Assembly: GCF_905147365.1 (NCBI RefSeq)
Contig: NC_056416.1
Location: forward strand, 3,926,001 to 3,990,000
DNA: 64,000 bases
Source of the DNA: Aricia agestis
Taxonomy: Eukaryota; Arthropoda; Insecta; Lepidoptera; Lycaenidae
Direction: 5' to 3'
The notes under the pieces are model-generated. The model ran no database searches, was not told where the DNA came from, and was given only the letters and a program-made list of their open reading frames with translations. Below are positions 42,797 through 57,700 of this stretch, one piece after another. A program made the position numbers and the translations under genes. Positions within the stretch are counted from its first letter, which is position 1. The number at the start of each line of letters is the position of its first letter.

Positions 42797-45700
42797 CTGA
42801 AAGAATAGACAATATGATTGCTGCTATGTATACTATCAAATTGTATTTAGCTAAAACGAAAGTTGGTTTTGTTTTGCCTTGTGTTTGCGATTACATTGTT
42901 TTAGTGGTGATTTTGCTGGAATTTGGTATAGATATATTTTGAGTCCCGGGAAAGTACGTATAGGATACTTTTTATCAAGAAAAAATGAACGGTTTCCGCG
43001 CGTCAAACGAATTTTGGCGCAACGGAATTGCGGGCGGCATCTAGTTATAAATGAATTCAAAATATTTTTGTCATTTTATATATGAAGGTTTGGGGCTCGA
43101 TTTGCCGTTAATAGTTACCAGCAGGTCGTGGTCGGTGAGCGAGCCGGCGGTGGCCTCGTTGCTGTGTCCGGCGGCGGGGTCGGACGCCACTGACGCCGGC
43201 GTCGCGCGCCCGCTAGTAGTACACGAACCTTAAAACACATCAACACATCCATTTAAAGTATTAAGTATATTGTATTTTACATAATATCATAATATATTGT
43301 TTATATGAGGGTTTTTGTGCGTAATTACCACTCGATCCTGGTTATGTCAAGTCATAGTTTAGCAACTTATTTTTAAATTAAGTATTACTTTCACTTGGTA
43401 AACTAACGGTGTAGGTCGACCTTAGTTTCGAGCCTTTATCTAAGCAGTAGATATTCAGACAATAAAGTTTAGTACTGTACTGAACAAAAATGCTTAAGTC
43501 AATGTATTTCTAAAATTATCGACACCAACAATTACCTGGCCTTATGACACTACGATGTTGCCACTTTTTAATTTCTTCACTTTCTTAACAGACTGTACTT
43601 AGTTAAGCTTGTCTAACAGGATTTGAAAAAGTCTTTTCAAAAAGATATATAACGTGATAGTAAAATGCAATCCCTGACAACATTCAACAATCAACACGAA
43701 GAAAACATAGAAGATTTCGTTTATTGGTTTGTTTTGTTAAAACCTTTCTAAATAAGTCCATGCATGAAAGTCACATATCGTGCAGTGGTTTGTGAGATCA
43801 TGCGCAAATCAAAGACGATCATTTTAACAGAACTATTGGCACAGAAGAGCTGCATACAGCATAGAGAATAGAGATAGCTGCGCAACAAGTCGTGACAGAG
43901 ACTTAAAGATTGATCTGGGTCATTTGTCAAGTTGTATTCGATAATTTCGGCAGGGTGTTAGAAATCAGAACTGATTTGACATAAAAGCGAAGTTAAATCC
44001 TATAACATTTTAATGTATAGCTTCGTTGTCGAAATTATCTAATTCTACTTGGCGAAGTACGTTGCGCAACTACTTATAACATTGTTAAGAAAGAGATTGC
44101 TTGTATTATGTTAAGTTTATTTTATGATTTTCTCATAGAATTCAATTTGGGTATGTAAATTTCAGTGAAATCTTAGTTGATGGTCGATTGCGGGCATTTG
44201 TGGGTTTGGCTTGGTGAAAGATGTGTTCGATATAATGGAAGGCAGGTTTTACACAGGTGCCATCTTATCCGATGTGCCTACTAGGTACATGGGCTATGTA
44301 CATAACAGATGGTTGTGTAAATATTAATTGTGTAACAATATCTAGGCCGTGTAATCCAGGTGGTGTAGGAATTTCTAGGTTCTATAGACATTGCCGAGTA
44401 AGTATATCCAAATCCGGCATCTCTAGGACAGTCAAAGGAGAATGGCTCTTATCACGTATGGGCTAAGGTTCTATAGACATTAGACATTGTCGTGTAGGTC
44501 CGAATCCGGCATCTCTAGGAGAGGGTGTCAAAGGAAAATGGGTCTTATGATCTTATCACGTATGGGCTAGAGGCCATACCTGCGGTCGGGTGTTCCAGCG
44601 CGCTGGGCCCGTCCTCCCAGCCCTTGCCCGCCATAGCTCTACTCCAATTGCTACTGGAATCCATAATGTTAAATGCAAATCTCCCCAAAAGAGGTCAAAA
44701 GTTCCACTAGACGCTTTATTAGATTATGTCCCAAATTCTCCAACGACTGTTAAAGTCAACGCTCGAATTAGTATCATGTTACCTCTTTCGTTTTTTATGT
44801 GAATGAAAGAGAAGACATGACATTTTAACAAGCTGTTAAAATGTCATGTCTTCTCTAGGAGCTATATTTATTTATTAAAGTTATAACGGGTTACCCAAAA
44901 AAAAAATTGGTCGGAGAACTTTTTCAGCATCGATTTTTTTATGAAAATAAAAGATGTCAATAAGAGTAGGGAACTTAAAACCTCATGTAATCCGTATTTA
45001 AAAATTTTGAAAAATTAATAATATAACAACAAAATGGCTCCAGTAATCAGGTCGGGCCCCTTTGTGAATGTCAGCATCATGAGTGTATGAAGAAAACACA
45101 TGTTAAATACAAAGCTTTAAAACCAGAAAACCCTGATCGAATTGAGATAATAATGAATACCCAAAGCCCGTAATCCGTATTCTAAAAATCTATCCTCCCA
45201 GAGACAAAACAAAGTAATATATACTTTAGGGTGTGTATGAGTCTCTTGTAAAGTTTATTTTGAAAGTAGCTTTTTGTATGAGAAAATTCATGACGTTGAG
45301 GCTTTTGTCACAGAAACATAGAAGTCGTTGTGTTACACCCTGTGAAGATTTATGCAACGAATAATTTAAATGTTGTCTATCTGTATTGCCGATTTACAAG
45401 AGCATTCATATGAAAAAACTTCGATCAAGGATTTTTAATTTAGAAAATTGCACTCAACAATGAGGACGAGCGGCGCGGTCGTGTTGTTGAAATATTATTT
45501 TAAACATTAATAAAAAATTAAGCTTTATTTGAATTTTAAAAAGTATAAATCAGGGTAACTTCGGATACAAGGTAAGTTCAGGAAAATGAAGTTAACGATC
45601 ATCGATGAGTGTTTTGTTAGCTTGGCGTGAAGTCACTGATAAATAATAATAATAATTCTTTATTTTTCCTCACAAACAATCTTAAGGGCTAGATAACATT

Positions 45701-48700
45701 TTTAATCGGCATAGTATATTCATAGGTGAGGAGCTGAGGGGCTAAAATGGCCACATTTAGCAATTCCTCTCAATCAATTCAGCAAATGAATTGTCAAAAC
45801 TGTCAAACTGATAAATGTCAAATCAGTACAAAAATACAGAAATGAATTGCAAGCAGAGTTGCATTTTGCGATTTTAGAAAAATGAATCATATTATGCTGC
45901 ATATCATGATTCTTCAAAGCGACCATTTTAGCCCCGCTGGTGTTTGTGTTTAGCGTTAACTTGAATTATCCGGTCTTACCCTATATCTGAACTTACCCTG
46001 ATTAAGCCTACATTTAATCTTCATCCATACTTCAAAAAATAGTCAAAGAACCCAATATCAAAACCACACAAATATTTAACATTATTTCTTTCAAAATATT
46101 TGAACAACACGACGCAAACAACTACACAGCCATGGGCATGCAGTGTGAGTGGTCACGCGCGTACCTGTCGGACAGGTTGATCTTGTCAGGGGCGTAGTTA
46201 GAGTTGGGGGAGGAGGGGCCGTCGGACGATAGGCCGCTGGGCAGCTCGCCAGATGAGGACATCAGCGACGAGGGACCACTCCAGCCCATACCTGAAATTT
46301 CAAGGTAACAGTTTAAGGCTTAAGCTTTTATTATTATTTGGACATTGTGGAGTTAACAAAATCAATTATGCACTTTTTCTCAATAAGCTACTGCGAACGT
46401 TGACGTAGCAAGTTTTCAACGTTTTGTCTGGACAGTTTTAAGAGCATTAAGAAACCTTGCTTTTGCGATAATTGTATTTCGTCAACTACTTATTACTGTC
46501 CTTGCCCAGTCACGGCCGCGGACAAGGACTGATGTGATAATTTAAAATACAAGTATCTAGAATGATAGAGAGGGGAGCCTGTCTTACAGCCAGAGATATG
46601 CTGGGGTGGAAACGTTATGTCTTGAAGCGGCTTACCCTTCCATAAGTTTTTTATAAGCCATTACTGGGCAAATGTATTCCCTAAAATCTAAATATGTATA
46701 TAAAATAATAAATATTTTTTTTTTCATATCTGAATAACTTTCAAACAAATATTTAAGAAAGTCTACATGGTGCCTACCACCTGTTCGGGAACTAACCCGG
46801 CGAGAAGAACCGGCATAAGGTAACTTAAACAAGGTTCCTTTAAGATATCAGTTCAAAACGCTCACTGCCAGTTGGCGAGGGCTGCTTGTGGGGCGGCGTA
46901 GCTGCGGGCGTGAGCAGCACGGGCGCGGCCGTCACGCGCTCCAGCCAGCCGTCCAGCTGCCGCAGCGACAGCGCGTTGTGCAGCGTCTCCAGCGGACGCA
47001 CCGCCGGCACGCCGCCGAACCCGTCCAGACCGGCTGCAAGTATGCCACTGTTAGTGCTCTTGTATATTTATTTTGGACTTACGAAAAAAAATAATGCAAG
47101 CCATTTGGCATTTTTTGGGATACGTACGCAGAGGAGCGAGTTTCTTTTCAAATTTTTTTGAAAAAAATTTCAAACCGTAATTTCACAATACTAAAAATGC
47201 TTTTGAAAGTATTATGACGTAATAATTTTTAAGTTATAAAACAGTTAAAATACAATTTAACCAGGGGCCATTGAAATGACGTTGTTAGAACAGGACGCGG
47301 CATTCTTGTTAAATTGTTTGAGTCTCAAAACAGTTTCGTGGTACAGCCCCTGAGCCGGTCCATTGCCGGACAACGGCTTTCCCTTAATAAAACAAAATAT
47401 AATAATTATTATTTTTAAGCGACAGTTAAATTGGGTATACTCACAGTCAGCCGCAGCAGCGCTGGGTATCATCACGCGGAGGTTGGGCGCGGAGCTCGAC
47501 CCGGAGATGACGGCGGTGCTGAAGAGCGCCGCGCCCGCCCGCCCCCGTCCGCCCAGCCCCAGCATGCGCAGGTAGCTCATCTGGCCGGCGATGCTGTGCC
47601 GCTGCCGCCGCCCTGCGCCGCGCACTTACAGCCCGAGCCCCGCCCAACAGCGGCGCAAGGGAGTTACGGGGGAGTGGGGGATAGTGAAACCACGAGTGAA
47701 AATATTGTAAACAATAATATGTTGAATCAATTAAAAAAAAGTATTGAATGCAAGTAATTCAAAACAACAAGTTTTACGTTCAATTTTAAGTTTATATAAA
47801 CAAAAATCGTTTACAAAATATTTTTTCCCGTGGTCCTAACTACGGTATATACATATTATAATACATAAATAGATATGGTGCAAGGGAAGCGCGGACGGCA
47901 CGCGAAGCGGGGCGCGTCCCCGCGTGCGCACTGGCGTACGTATCGGCGTACGCACTGGCGTACGTACTGGCGTACGTACCGGCGTACACACTAGCGTGCG
48001 CGCGCGGGGATCGTGACCGCCCGCGCGCCGCCGCACGCATGCGGTTACGACGGCAGAGCGACGCACACACACACGATATCGCCGGCCAGCTGAGCCCCGG
48101 CGTCCTATACACTCCAAATACACGTCAACACAACAGGCCGTTAGCGTGCCAGAGTTATGACAGGGAGGGGATGTACACGGGACTATGATCTGATTGAATC
48201 GGTGTAAGTTAGGTGAATTTATTCACTAAATCCTGGTTAAGTATCATATTTATCTTTCGTTCAGGGGTAGCCATGATATTTAAACAGGTAGTAATGAGTG
48301 ACAAACAAGTTTTGACCCCTGTAAATCCCCTTATACAACTGTGGTGTAATTTCAAGCGTTTCGTCCCATACTAATGTTGCGACCGAACATAAAACTTTAT
48401 TAACTTTATTTTTGTTTAAACTATTTGCTCGGTTACAGGGACGAAACGCCTGTACAGCAGTAGATACTTACTATATGCCTAGGTACTACATGCATGAACA
48501 TTGAACAAGCTTCATACTTTACGCCCAAAGCTAGTTTCATGAAGCTGCTGTCCTTAAATATATAAGACATGAAGGCTAAGAGTCGAGTAAGAAACAAACA
48601 ATTTCCATACAACATCAACTTCTTAATTTTTCAATTCTTATAAAATGTTTAATTCATAAGAATGATTTAATTTACAACTTTTTATTAGGACAGTCTTTAA

Positions 48701-51700
48701 ATTAAGTAACAGTTTTAGATACATTAAATAGTAGATAAAAAAATATTTAAAACGATATAACAATCAACCCATACCAATAACCTTTTTTTAAAAAAGTCAT
48801 GAAAATTACCAACGTATTTCTTAACGAACATAATATAAGCACCAGGTTGCCAAGACATATAAAAACCAATTTTTCTCACAACCAATGATAGGAGATAACT
48901 AAATAAACATAATAAATATAGGAAGATAATGGTAATTCTATGGTTTATAGTTATCTATGGACAATGCTATGTCAATCATGTTAACATAAAATATAGGATT
49001 GTGAAAATCAATAATTTAGTAAGTACGCAAATAAAAAAAAATCTTTCGGATATTTCAAACGCAAACTCACCTATTTATATTATATATATGTTTTTAAACC
49101 AATGCCAATGAGATTTTTGAATATTATGACAATTAACATAAGTTTTAACATGATTATAATATATCATAACATCGGATATCCCCAAAATATCCGTCATTGA
49201 TTTTAGAAAACCTTTATAATATTAATTAAAAATAGATTTGACAAAACTTCATATTTCAAAGTATTAATGCTGATGCTTCAATTTAATAGCGTGCGTATAC
49301 GCACTACGTACACAACAGCGTGTATGTTAGTTGGAAACTAAAACTTGCAAAATTATATGTATACAGTGAAATGCATTTTCCATCATACTCAGCACTAAAC
49401 TCTCAAGGCATTCAATATGTTTTGCTAAGCGTTCACAGCTTTATATATATAATAATTTTAAAATGACAAAAATAAAGTCAATATATAAAAGTTCAAGACG
49501 ATATCTGTAGCTAGTGGATTTGTATTCATAAATTCCGAAGTTAACAAGAAACGGACGGCAAAGTATCCCTCATATTTTGCCGTCCGTTTCTTGTTACCTT
49601 GTAGATATCAGGGGACACACAATAGTTACATGACCTTTATATTTTCGGAAGTATCATAGTAAGATTTTAAATTATTATTATACAATCTCTCATGACTTAA
49701 CTGTCTCTGGCCTCAACTTACTTTCACATTCAAAAGGCTGAGAGAACAAAATTAATGAAACTACTATTTACGTCACCAAAATCATCAAACCATTGTGAAC
49801 GCTTAGCAAACTTTAGTGCCCTATCGGCATACTTACCATTATCGTGCCCTTTGTGTTGATCGTAACTGCGCGCGCGCGGCGCCGGCTCGTCACACTCTTT
49901 AGCCTCTTTCTCTTCACTCTGAAATATTTCCATTTATCTTTGATGCAAATGTGCTGTTATTGTCTATGGTTCGAGTTTTGCGGAGAATGTGAAAGAGTGA
50001 TGTTGTGTTTTTATATTATTTTCCTAAAATTGTGTTATCTGGGTTTTTAATGTGTAATATTGGTGGGATATTAAACATTAGACATTCGTTATCGTGCACA
50101 AGTGTGGGAAAGTGATGTAAAAACCAGAAACGTGCTCTTTTGTGTTCCCTCCAAAACTCCATCGAAAGTTTCAGTAAAGCGTCTACCACTTTACTGAATC
50201 GACCGACTTGACTTCTTGACTGTATTGACTTTATACTTTGACTAGACTTTAGACCTGACTGACCTGACGATAATATAGAAAAAAATGTATTTAAGAATAT
50301 TGTTTTCCCGCCATAATATTATACTCGACACTGGCCATGGCTATAGCCGAAGTGCCGTTGTAAGAAGAAAAAAAAATAATGAAATAATTTAAGGATTGTT
50401 AAATATAAAAGAGCTGGCTTCGGCCTTCACTATCATTCATTAAATAGAGCAAACATAGAAATGGTTGTATGGGCAACGCTCCCTTTGCCTGTCCCGACTG
50501 GGACGAATTAAAAAAAAATGTCTATGGTTCATACAGTCGACACTTATGCTTTTTTACAATCGTATATAAGTCGTTAAGGGTGTTCCATGCGAGTTTTTAT
50601 CACTCACCATAAAGTAGATCGGTATCATTTGTATGGCATTAAAACCACGCTCCTTGTGGCAAACGCACACAAAATATTGAAATGTCTGTTTGAATAAGAT
50701 GGCCTATGCTCAATATCAGTATATTATCATTTTGTCTATGGTTGTAGTCTGTAAAATGCACTTAACGCGACCACATTACTTAGGTCCGCCATCTGCCTAG
50801 GAACCAACTTCTCTGATAGTACAGTGTATAATATTGTCTATGGTCTATACTCGCCTGCGTCCGCTCCCGCTCGTGTTCCCGCTCGGTGGGCGTGTGCGAG
50901 CGCGCACGCAACTCGGCGTTGAGCCGCGCCGCCAACGCCGACGCCTCGTGCCCGCTTACCGTGTGGTGCAGATTGCTATAACGTCAACATTAGAATTAAA
51001 TTACATACATACGCGTCGAATTGATAACCTCCTTTTTTTGAAGTCAGTTAAAAATATGACCGAACAGAAGTATATAACACAAAAAAGAAACTAAAGTTTA
51101 AACATGTTAAGTTAGAAGAAAAGAATAAATAAAAGAGAATAGCTAGAATAACAAGAAAAAGATAGCAGATACAAAAACACATTAGTCTTGGGGACAAAAT
51201 GTTAGTACTTATAATAATACACATAACTGTCAAAAATAAGTCATGGAGTCGGGACAATGGACGAACTGACCAGACAATTATGTATTGCTAAATCTACATA
51301 CTCACCAAATAGGGATAGGGTCCGAAGGACGGAGCTTAGATTTTGATAACCTTCTTGGTGAAAACGTGTTGTCTAGCTCATCTAGAATATCCTGCAATGG
51401 AATAAGTTTTCTCAAATAAAATTGTCCTAAAGTAATTCCAGTCTCAAAGGCTCATTCGGACTATTCTTTTACCGGCTGTAGGGTTTCTTGGCTTGCCATT
51501 TGGTCGTCCTCGACTTCTTCTGCTATACACTTTACTTCATCTGAGGGACTCTGAAAATATATATAGAAACTTGATAGTTTTCAAGTAAATGGTTCTTAAC
51601 ATCTTAAAGTGGCTCACCACTTTAAAATGTTACATATTAAAATTTTAGCCGTCTCTATATAATCTATACTAATATTATAATTGGGAAGAGTTTGTTTGTT

Positions 51701-54700
51701 TGTTTGTTTGATCGCGCTAATCTCAGGAACTACTGGTCCGATTTAAAAAATTCTTTCAGTGTTAGATAGCCTATTTATCGAGGAAGGCTATAGGCTATAT
51801 TTTATCGCGTTAAGACTAACAGGAGCTAAGAAATAGAGGAAAGTGTGAAAAAAACGGGAGAAATTATTTAAAATGGCTTATTTGAACGCGCTAATCTCAG
51901 GAACTACTGGTCCGATTTAAAAAGTTCTTTCAATGTTAGATAGTCCATTTATCTACAAAGACTATTGGTTATATTTAATCACGCTAAGACTAATTTAAGC
52001 GAAGAAATAGAGGAAAATGTGGAAAAAATGGGGAAAATTATTTGAAAGGGCTCATTTGAACGCGCTAATCTCAGGAACTACTGGGCCGGTTTAAAAAATT
52101 CTTTCAGTGTTAGATAGCCCATACCAACTGTAGCGTCCTTGATTAACTACTACTCCTTTTACTTGATAAATGAAACGATAGACTTGATATACCGTTACTT
52201 GATTTATTGATATACTTGATGATCAAATGACCCGTGTGTGCGAGCACGCGCGATCGCCTTGATTGATCGATGCGAACTGATTTTAATAAAATAATTAACT
52301 AATTACGCGAGCGCGTCCTAAACGCTGACTCCTTAAAACCCTAAAACTGCTTGATGTACGATATGGATCGTACATGCTCCCACACCGAAAAGTAGAGAAG
52401 TTAGTAGTGATGAGATGATACAAGGTGATTCCATTTTGTCCTTAACCTACACTTGTTAGTAAGTAAAGTACAAATAAAAATTCATGATTTACAAAGAATT
52501 AAACTTAACTCTATCGTCACCGATTACGTATACAGAACGAAAGGTCGGTGACGTGCCTTTGTTTTGCTTAGGTACGTTAGAACACGACACCCGTTTAAAG
52601 TCTTGCACTTGTTTGCACGGATCACTATAACCTGGGTTAATATAGCCTATATGACGCGAAACCTTTTTAACACACTTGTCACTCTCACTGCACACACACT
52701 GATTGTCAATCACCGCTGTGGAGGAGGAGGGCGGCAGCCGCCTCGCCACCTCCGGGGTGGGCGGCGCCGCCCGCCCTGCGCGCTGCTCCACCTGCTCCAC
52801 CGCCGCCCGCGCCGACCGCCGGCGCCGGAACCTGCGCGCTCCCCAGACACCTGCTCCAACAGACACCTGCTCCAACAGCAGCCACGATAACGATGACGTA
52901 CGTCGCCGTATAGTGATGAATGTCGTGGCTGCTGACGCTGTCGTACAGCGGCACGGTCTGCTTTATCTCCTCTATCTGCTTCTGCAGATGTGTCAGCTGC
53001 CTTGAATGTTCGCTGACGTCCTCGTCCCCTGCGCTAATAGTGCCGTTGCTCGGTACCGATATGTTGAAAAGATAGTTGATCGGCGACAGCTTTGGGGCAG
53101 TAACATCTGCCTTGATGTGCAGATCACTCACCTCCTGTTTGTGAGTGTACACGGTAAAGTCCTTGAACTTCAGAAGACAACCTTGATTTGTCGTCAATAA
53201 GCCAGCTTGAAACAGCTGTAGCGATGAAACTTGATCGTTACAGAGTACTTTAACATTCTGCTCTTGACAATAAAAGTAAAAGTACGTGTTGACTTGATGT
53301 AGCTCATGCCACTGTGATCGGCATGGCTCGTGATAGATCCTGCATCTCCCGGAGGCTGCATCCTTTTCGCAAAGGCTCTCGTCATCCTTCAGGGAGTACA
53401 CTGGTGACCTGCTCCTACATAATAGAGTGCCTGACTCCTGCTGCAGACACGTTTTTAGGTCACTTTCAGTAATAGGCAACAGAGCGTCCTTTTGAAGGTT
53501 AATCGCTAGGTAACTTGATACGGGTTTAATATTAATCATGATGCTATTATTTACTAAACGTGGTACGGCAATGATTTTATGAATTTCAAAACTGTCACGG
53601 TGAACTAGAGGTATTTTTGTTTCAAACAGTAAGTAATTTGTCGACATTCTAGCTTTAATTTTTAATAGATGATAGATATTAGGTAAGCTTATATTCTCAA
53701 AAGGTACACATAAGTCTTTAGATATTTTTCCTGATATAGTATTTAATTCTTGTCGAAGTTGGTCTGGTGTCAATAGGTGTAAACTGAGCTGTCCGTTGTA
53801 TATATTAGTCATAGTGTCTAATAGGGTATTCTGCATTTCTTTTAAATGATTAAGTAAATTGCTGGCGACTATTGCGGAAAGTATAAAATCATTATTTTCT
53901 AAGTTTTCCTTCTTAGCGGCGTTCAACTGTTGTTCCACCTGATTTAAACGTAGATTGATAATCTTGTGCTGCTTGTTCATGATATCCTCTGTACGTTTCA
54001 ACAGATTAAATTCGGCTTCAACGACGGAGGTCTGATTCTTCCAGAGAACGGCGAGATGATCTTGATTCTTCTTGATAAGCTCAATATCTTGTTCATATTT
54101 TTCAGCGAAATTACTATCCAGAATTCCGAATAAGGAATTTGCTATATTACCGACTCCGTTTATCAGTCCTCGTCGCGTGCGCGAAGTTTGCTTGCTCATC
54201 ATAACATTGTTATAGTGACTTAATTGTTCGTAGCCGTGACGTAGTTGTAACATGATCGCTGCACATTGTGAATGGTCTTGTTTACTATCACATATGTTTT
54301 GTAAATAATCTAAGTACTTGCTAGCTGTTAATGAGCCCTCCCAGTAGGGACTCATGTCATAGTAGACGACTAGGCGCCACTCGTCCATGATGAGAGCCAT
54401 GTTTGTCACCTTGTCGAAGTATAAACTTTGATTTTGTAGCGGTGTAACATTAAATGAACCTTCTGAGCTTGATATAAAGGTCATAATAAACAATAAAATT
54501 GTAAATACTAATTTAGAAAAGCTGTAATTATTATTTCTCTTGATAGGTTTAGTAACGTGATATACTTGCTTTACATCATCGTCCGGATTCTTGATATTTT
54601 CATCTGACTGTTCTTGATTAACAGGCAATATGGACAGTTTCACTATGGGGCGTTTCATGATGCCGCTTTTTGTTTTTAGCGTAACAACCCTCACAAAACC

Positions 54701-57700
54701 GTCGCTTCCGGGATGTAGCTCCAGGACGCGGCCCAGTGGCCACCTTCCGGCCGGCAAATTGCTATCTTGTATGAGCACTATGTCGTTGACCTTGATGTTC
54801 TCTTGCGGTAGTCTCCACTTGCTGCGGACTGCAAGCTGCGTTAGATATTCTTGTCGCCATTTCTTCCAGATATCCTCGAATAATTTTTGTGTATGATGCC
54901 AACGAGTACGTAAATCTGTTTCGGTGTCGAAAAATGCGAGATGAGGACCGCTAGTTAAAAAATGTGATGGTGTTAGGCAATTTAAGTCGTCGGGGTCTTC
55001 GGTCATAGCACATAAAGGTCTCTGATTGATGCAGGCTTCGAGCTGAGAGAGCAATGTAGAGTACTCCTCAAAGGTAAGACGTTGTTCGCCTATCACCCGC
55101 TTCATGTGATATTTTAGACTTTTGACCGAAGCTTCCCACAGTCCACCTGCTGACGGCCAAGAGGGGGCATTGAAATGCCACTTGATACCCATGCGCGTCA
55201 CTTCGTCGATGAATTCTGTGTTTTCGAATTTACATAAAATTTGCTGATATTCTTCCTGCAGAACCTTGTTTGCTCCGATGAAAGTTGTACCTTGATCGCT
55301 ATACATATTTTTCGGCACTCCTCGCCTGGCTGACATTCGACGCAAAGCTGCTAAAAATGCTGACGTCGTCAAATCCGAAACCAGCTCCAAATGTATGGCT
55401 TTTGTTACCATACAGACGAACACAGCAACGTAGCCCTTTGTTGTTAGAATACCTCGGCCCTTGTTGGCCTTAACAAACACGTGGCCTGTGTTGTCCACCC
55501 CTGTATGGTAGAATGGCCGCGACGGATTCACCCTTGATGTCGGTAAATCTCCCATGATTTGATAGTGCTGGCTGGGACTGTGCTTTCTGCACTTAACACA
55601 TTGATAAATGCGCTTCTTTGTAGCCTTGAGTCCCCCTACCAACCAGTACTTTTGTCGAATGATCCCCGAAGTGAGTTTAGCGCCACCGTGGAAGGTAAGT
55701 TCATGACACTGATCTATTATTAACTCAGACAAGCGACTACCTTTTGGGATGATAATTGGATGTTTCATGTCTAAGTTAATGTTTGCATGTTTTAAACGAC
55801 CTCCAACTCTTAAAACTTGATCCTGATCTAATATAGGGTTGAGCATGCAAATCTTGCTTTTTGATGCTACGCTTTTCCCTTTCTTTAATGCTTCTATTTC
55901 TTCGCTAAAATATTCTTGCTGACACTGCTTAATAATTTTTATATTTGCTTGCTTTATTTCACTTATTGTTAAGTATTTATTTACAATTTGTTTCTTGCTT
56001 ATAAATCTATATATCCATGCTAAAATTCTCGCAATCTTGCTTAGCGAGCTATATTTCTGCAGTAATATTTTTATTATATTTTCTTGTTGATTTTGAGTTA
56101 CCGATGCAACTACTTTTTTAGTTTTTCTCACTTCTTGATCCGTGATAAATGTTTTTTGAATATGTGATAAATTTTCAGTTTTCAGCCAAGTCGGCCCTTT
56201 AAACCAAAGTTCATGATCTTTTAACTGGGATGCTGACAAACCGCGACTAGCGCTATCAGCTGGGTTTTCCTCTGACTTGACGTAATTCCAGCTGCTGGGC
56301 GGCACCACGTCGACAATCTGCTTAACTCTATTGGCCACGAATGGCTTCCAGCGTTCCGGTACACCATTGATCCATCCTAATACTACCATAGAATCGACCC
56401 AGCAGTAAGTATTAATTTGATATGTTTCCAGGCAACTCTTGATTTTTGATAATAGTTTAATAAGTAATAGAGCACCGCATAACTCTAGTTTAGGTAAAGT
56501 AAGTTTATTATTTACAGGTACCAGTCTTGATTTTCCTGCTATCATGGTTACCGACGTCTGGCCGTGTGTGTTTACCTTGCAATAAACAACACAGGCGTAA
56601 CATTTTGTTGATGCATCGGAAAAGCCGTGAAGTTCGATGACATTATTTTCTGTTATACCTAACCATCTCGGCATGTAAAAATTACTTATATTTTCTAAAT
56701 CTATTTTCATGCTTTCCCATTCCTTAATAATATTTTCAGGTAAGGGTTCATCCCATTTTAACTGCAACTGCCACACTTGTTGAAATAATAGTTTTATTTT
56801 AGTTGAAATGGGAGAAAGCCAACCTAATGGATCGAATAATTTTGATATATTCGAAAGTAAAATACGTTTTGTGGGAATTTTGGTCTTAAAGTCTAATTTT
56901 GATGTGAATGTAAATTGATCTTGCTGTGGATTCCAACTAAGGCCCAATGTTTTGGATGACTCAGTATTTTTAAAATCATAATTTAATTGATCATTATTGC
57001 TGTTATTACTTGTAGGAATTATATCTTGATTATTTGCCTTCCATTTACGTAGATTAAATCCTCCGGACTTTAAAATCGCTACTATATCTTGTATCAAACG
57101 CTTTGCTGATTCGACAGAATGACTTCCGTATACGAGATCGTCCATGTAAAAAGCTGACTCAATCACCTTTGGAGCAGAACTGTCTTGATAATTCTGTCTC
57201 TCGTCTTGAGCTAAACGTCGGAGAGTCATCATCGCCAGAAACGGCGCGGCCTTGGTGCCGTACGTCACTGTCGTCAGCTGAAAAATGCTTAACTCGTCAA
57301 AAAATGAATCTCGCCAAAAAATTTTTTGATATTTTTGGTCATCCGGATGTAACCATACTACTCTAAACATTTTCTCCACATCAGATGTAAAACCGAATCT
57401 GAATTGTCTCCACTTGATAAGAAGACTCTGCAGATCTTGTTGTAAATTTGGACCTCTTTCCATTAAATCATTCAGGCTCAAACCAGTCGAAGAAGGCGAA
57501 GAAGCATTAAAAACAACTCTTAATTTAGTTGTAGTTGATTCATTCCGAATAACACAATGATGCGGTAAGTAGTAATCTGATGACTCGGAGTTATTCGAGT
57601 GTATCATATTGTGTCCTAATTGTTTGTATTCATTGATAAATAATTTATATTCTTGTGCTATATTTAGATTTTTATTAAATTTACGTTCTAACTGTTTAAA

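Noticed and set aside
47836..48123. Minus-strand 90-95 codon frames with repeated RTPVRTPVRT
   Set aside because: Translation of the 12-bp GTACGTACGCC array; not conserved-looking protein.
52489..52875. A separate 128-codon gene on the minus strand
   Set aside because: It overlaps the BEL envelope end in another frame and is best explained by the 16-bp duplication.
52564..53005. Plus-strand open frames opposite the BEL envelope end
   Set aside because: GC-rich antisense shadows of the Gly/Ala-rich tail.
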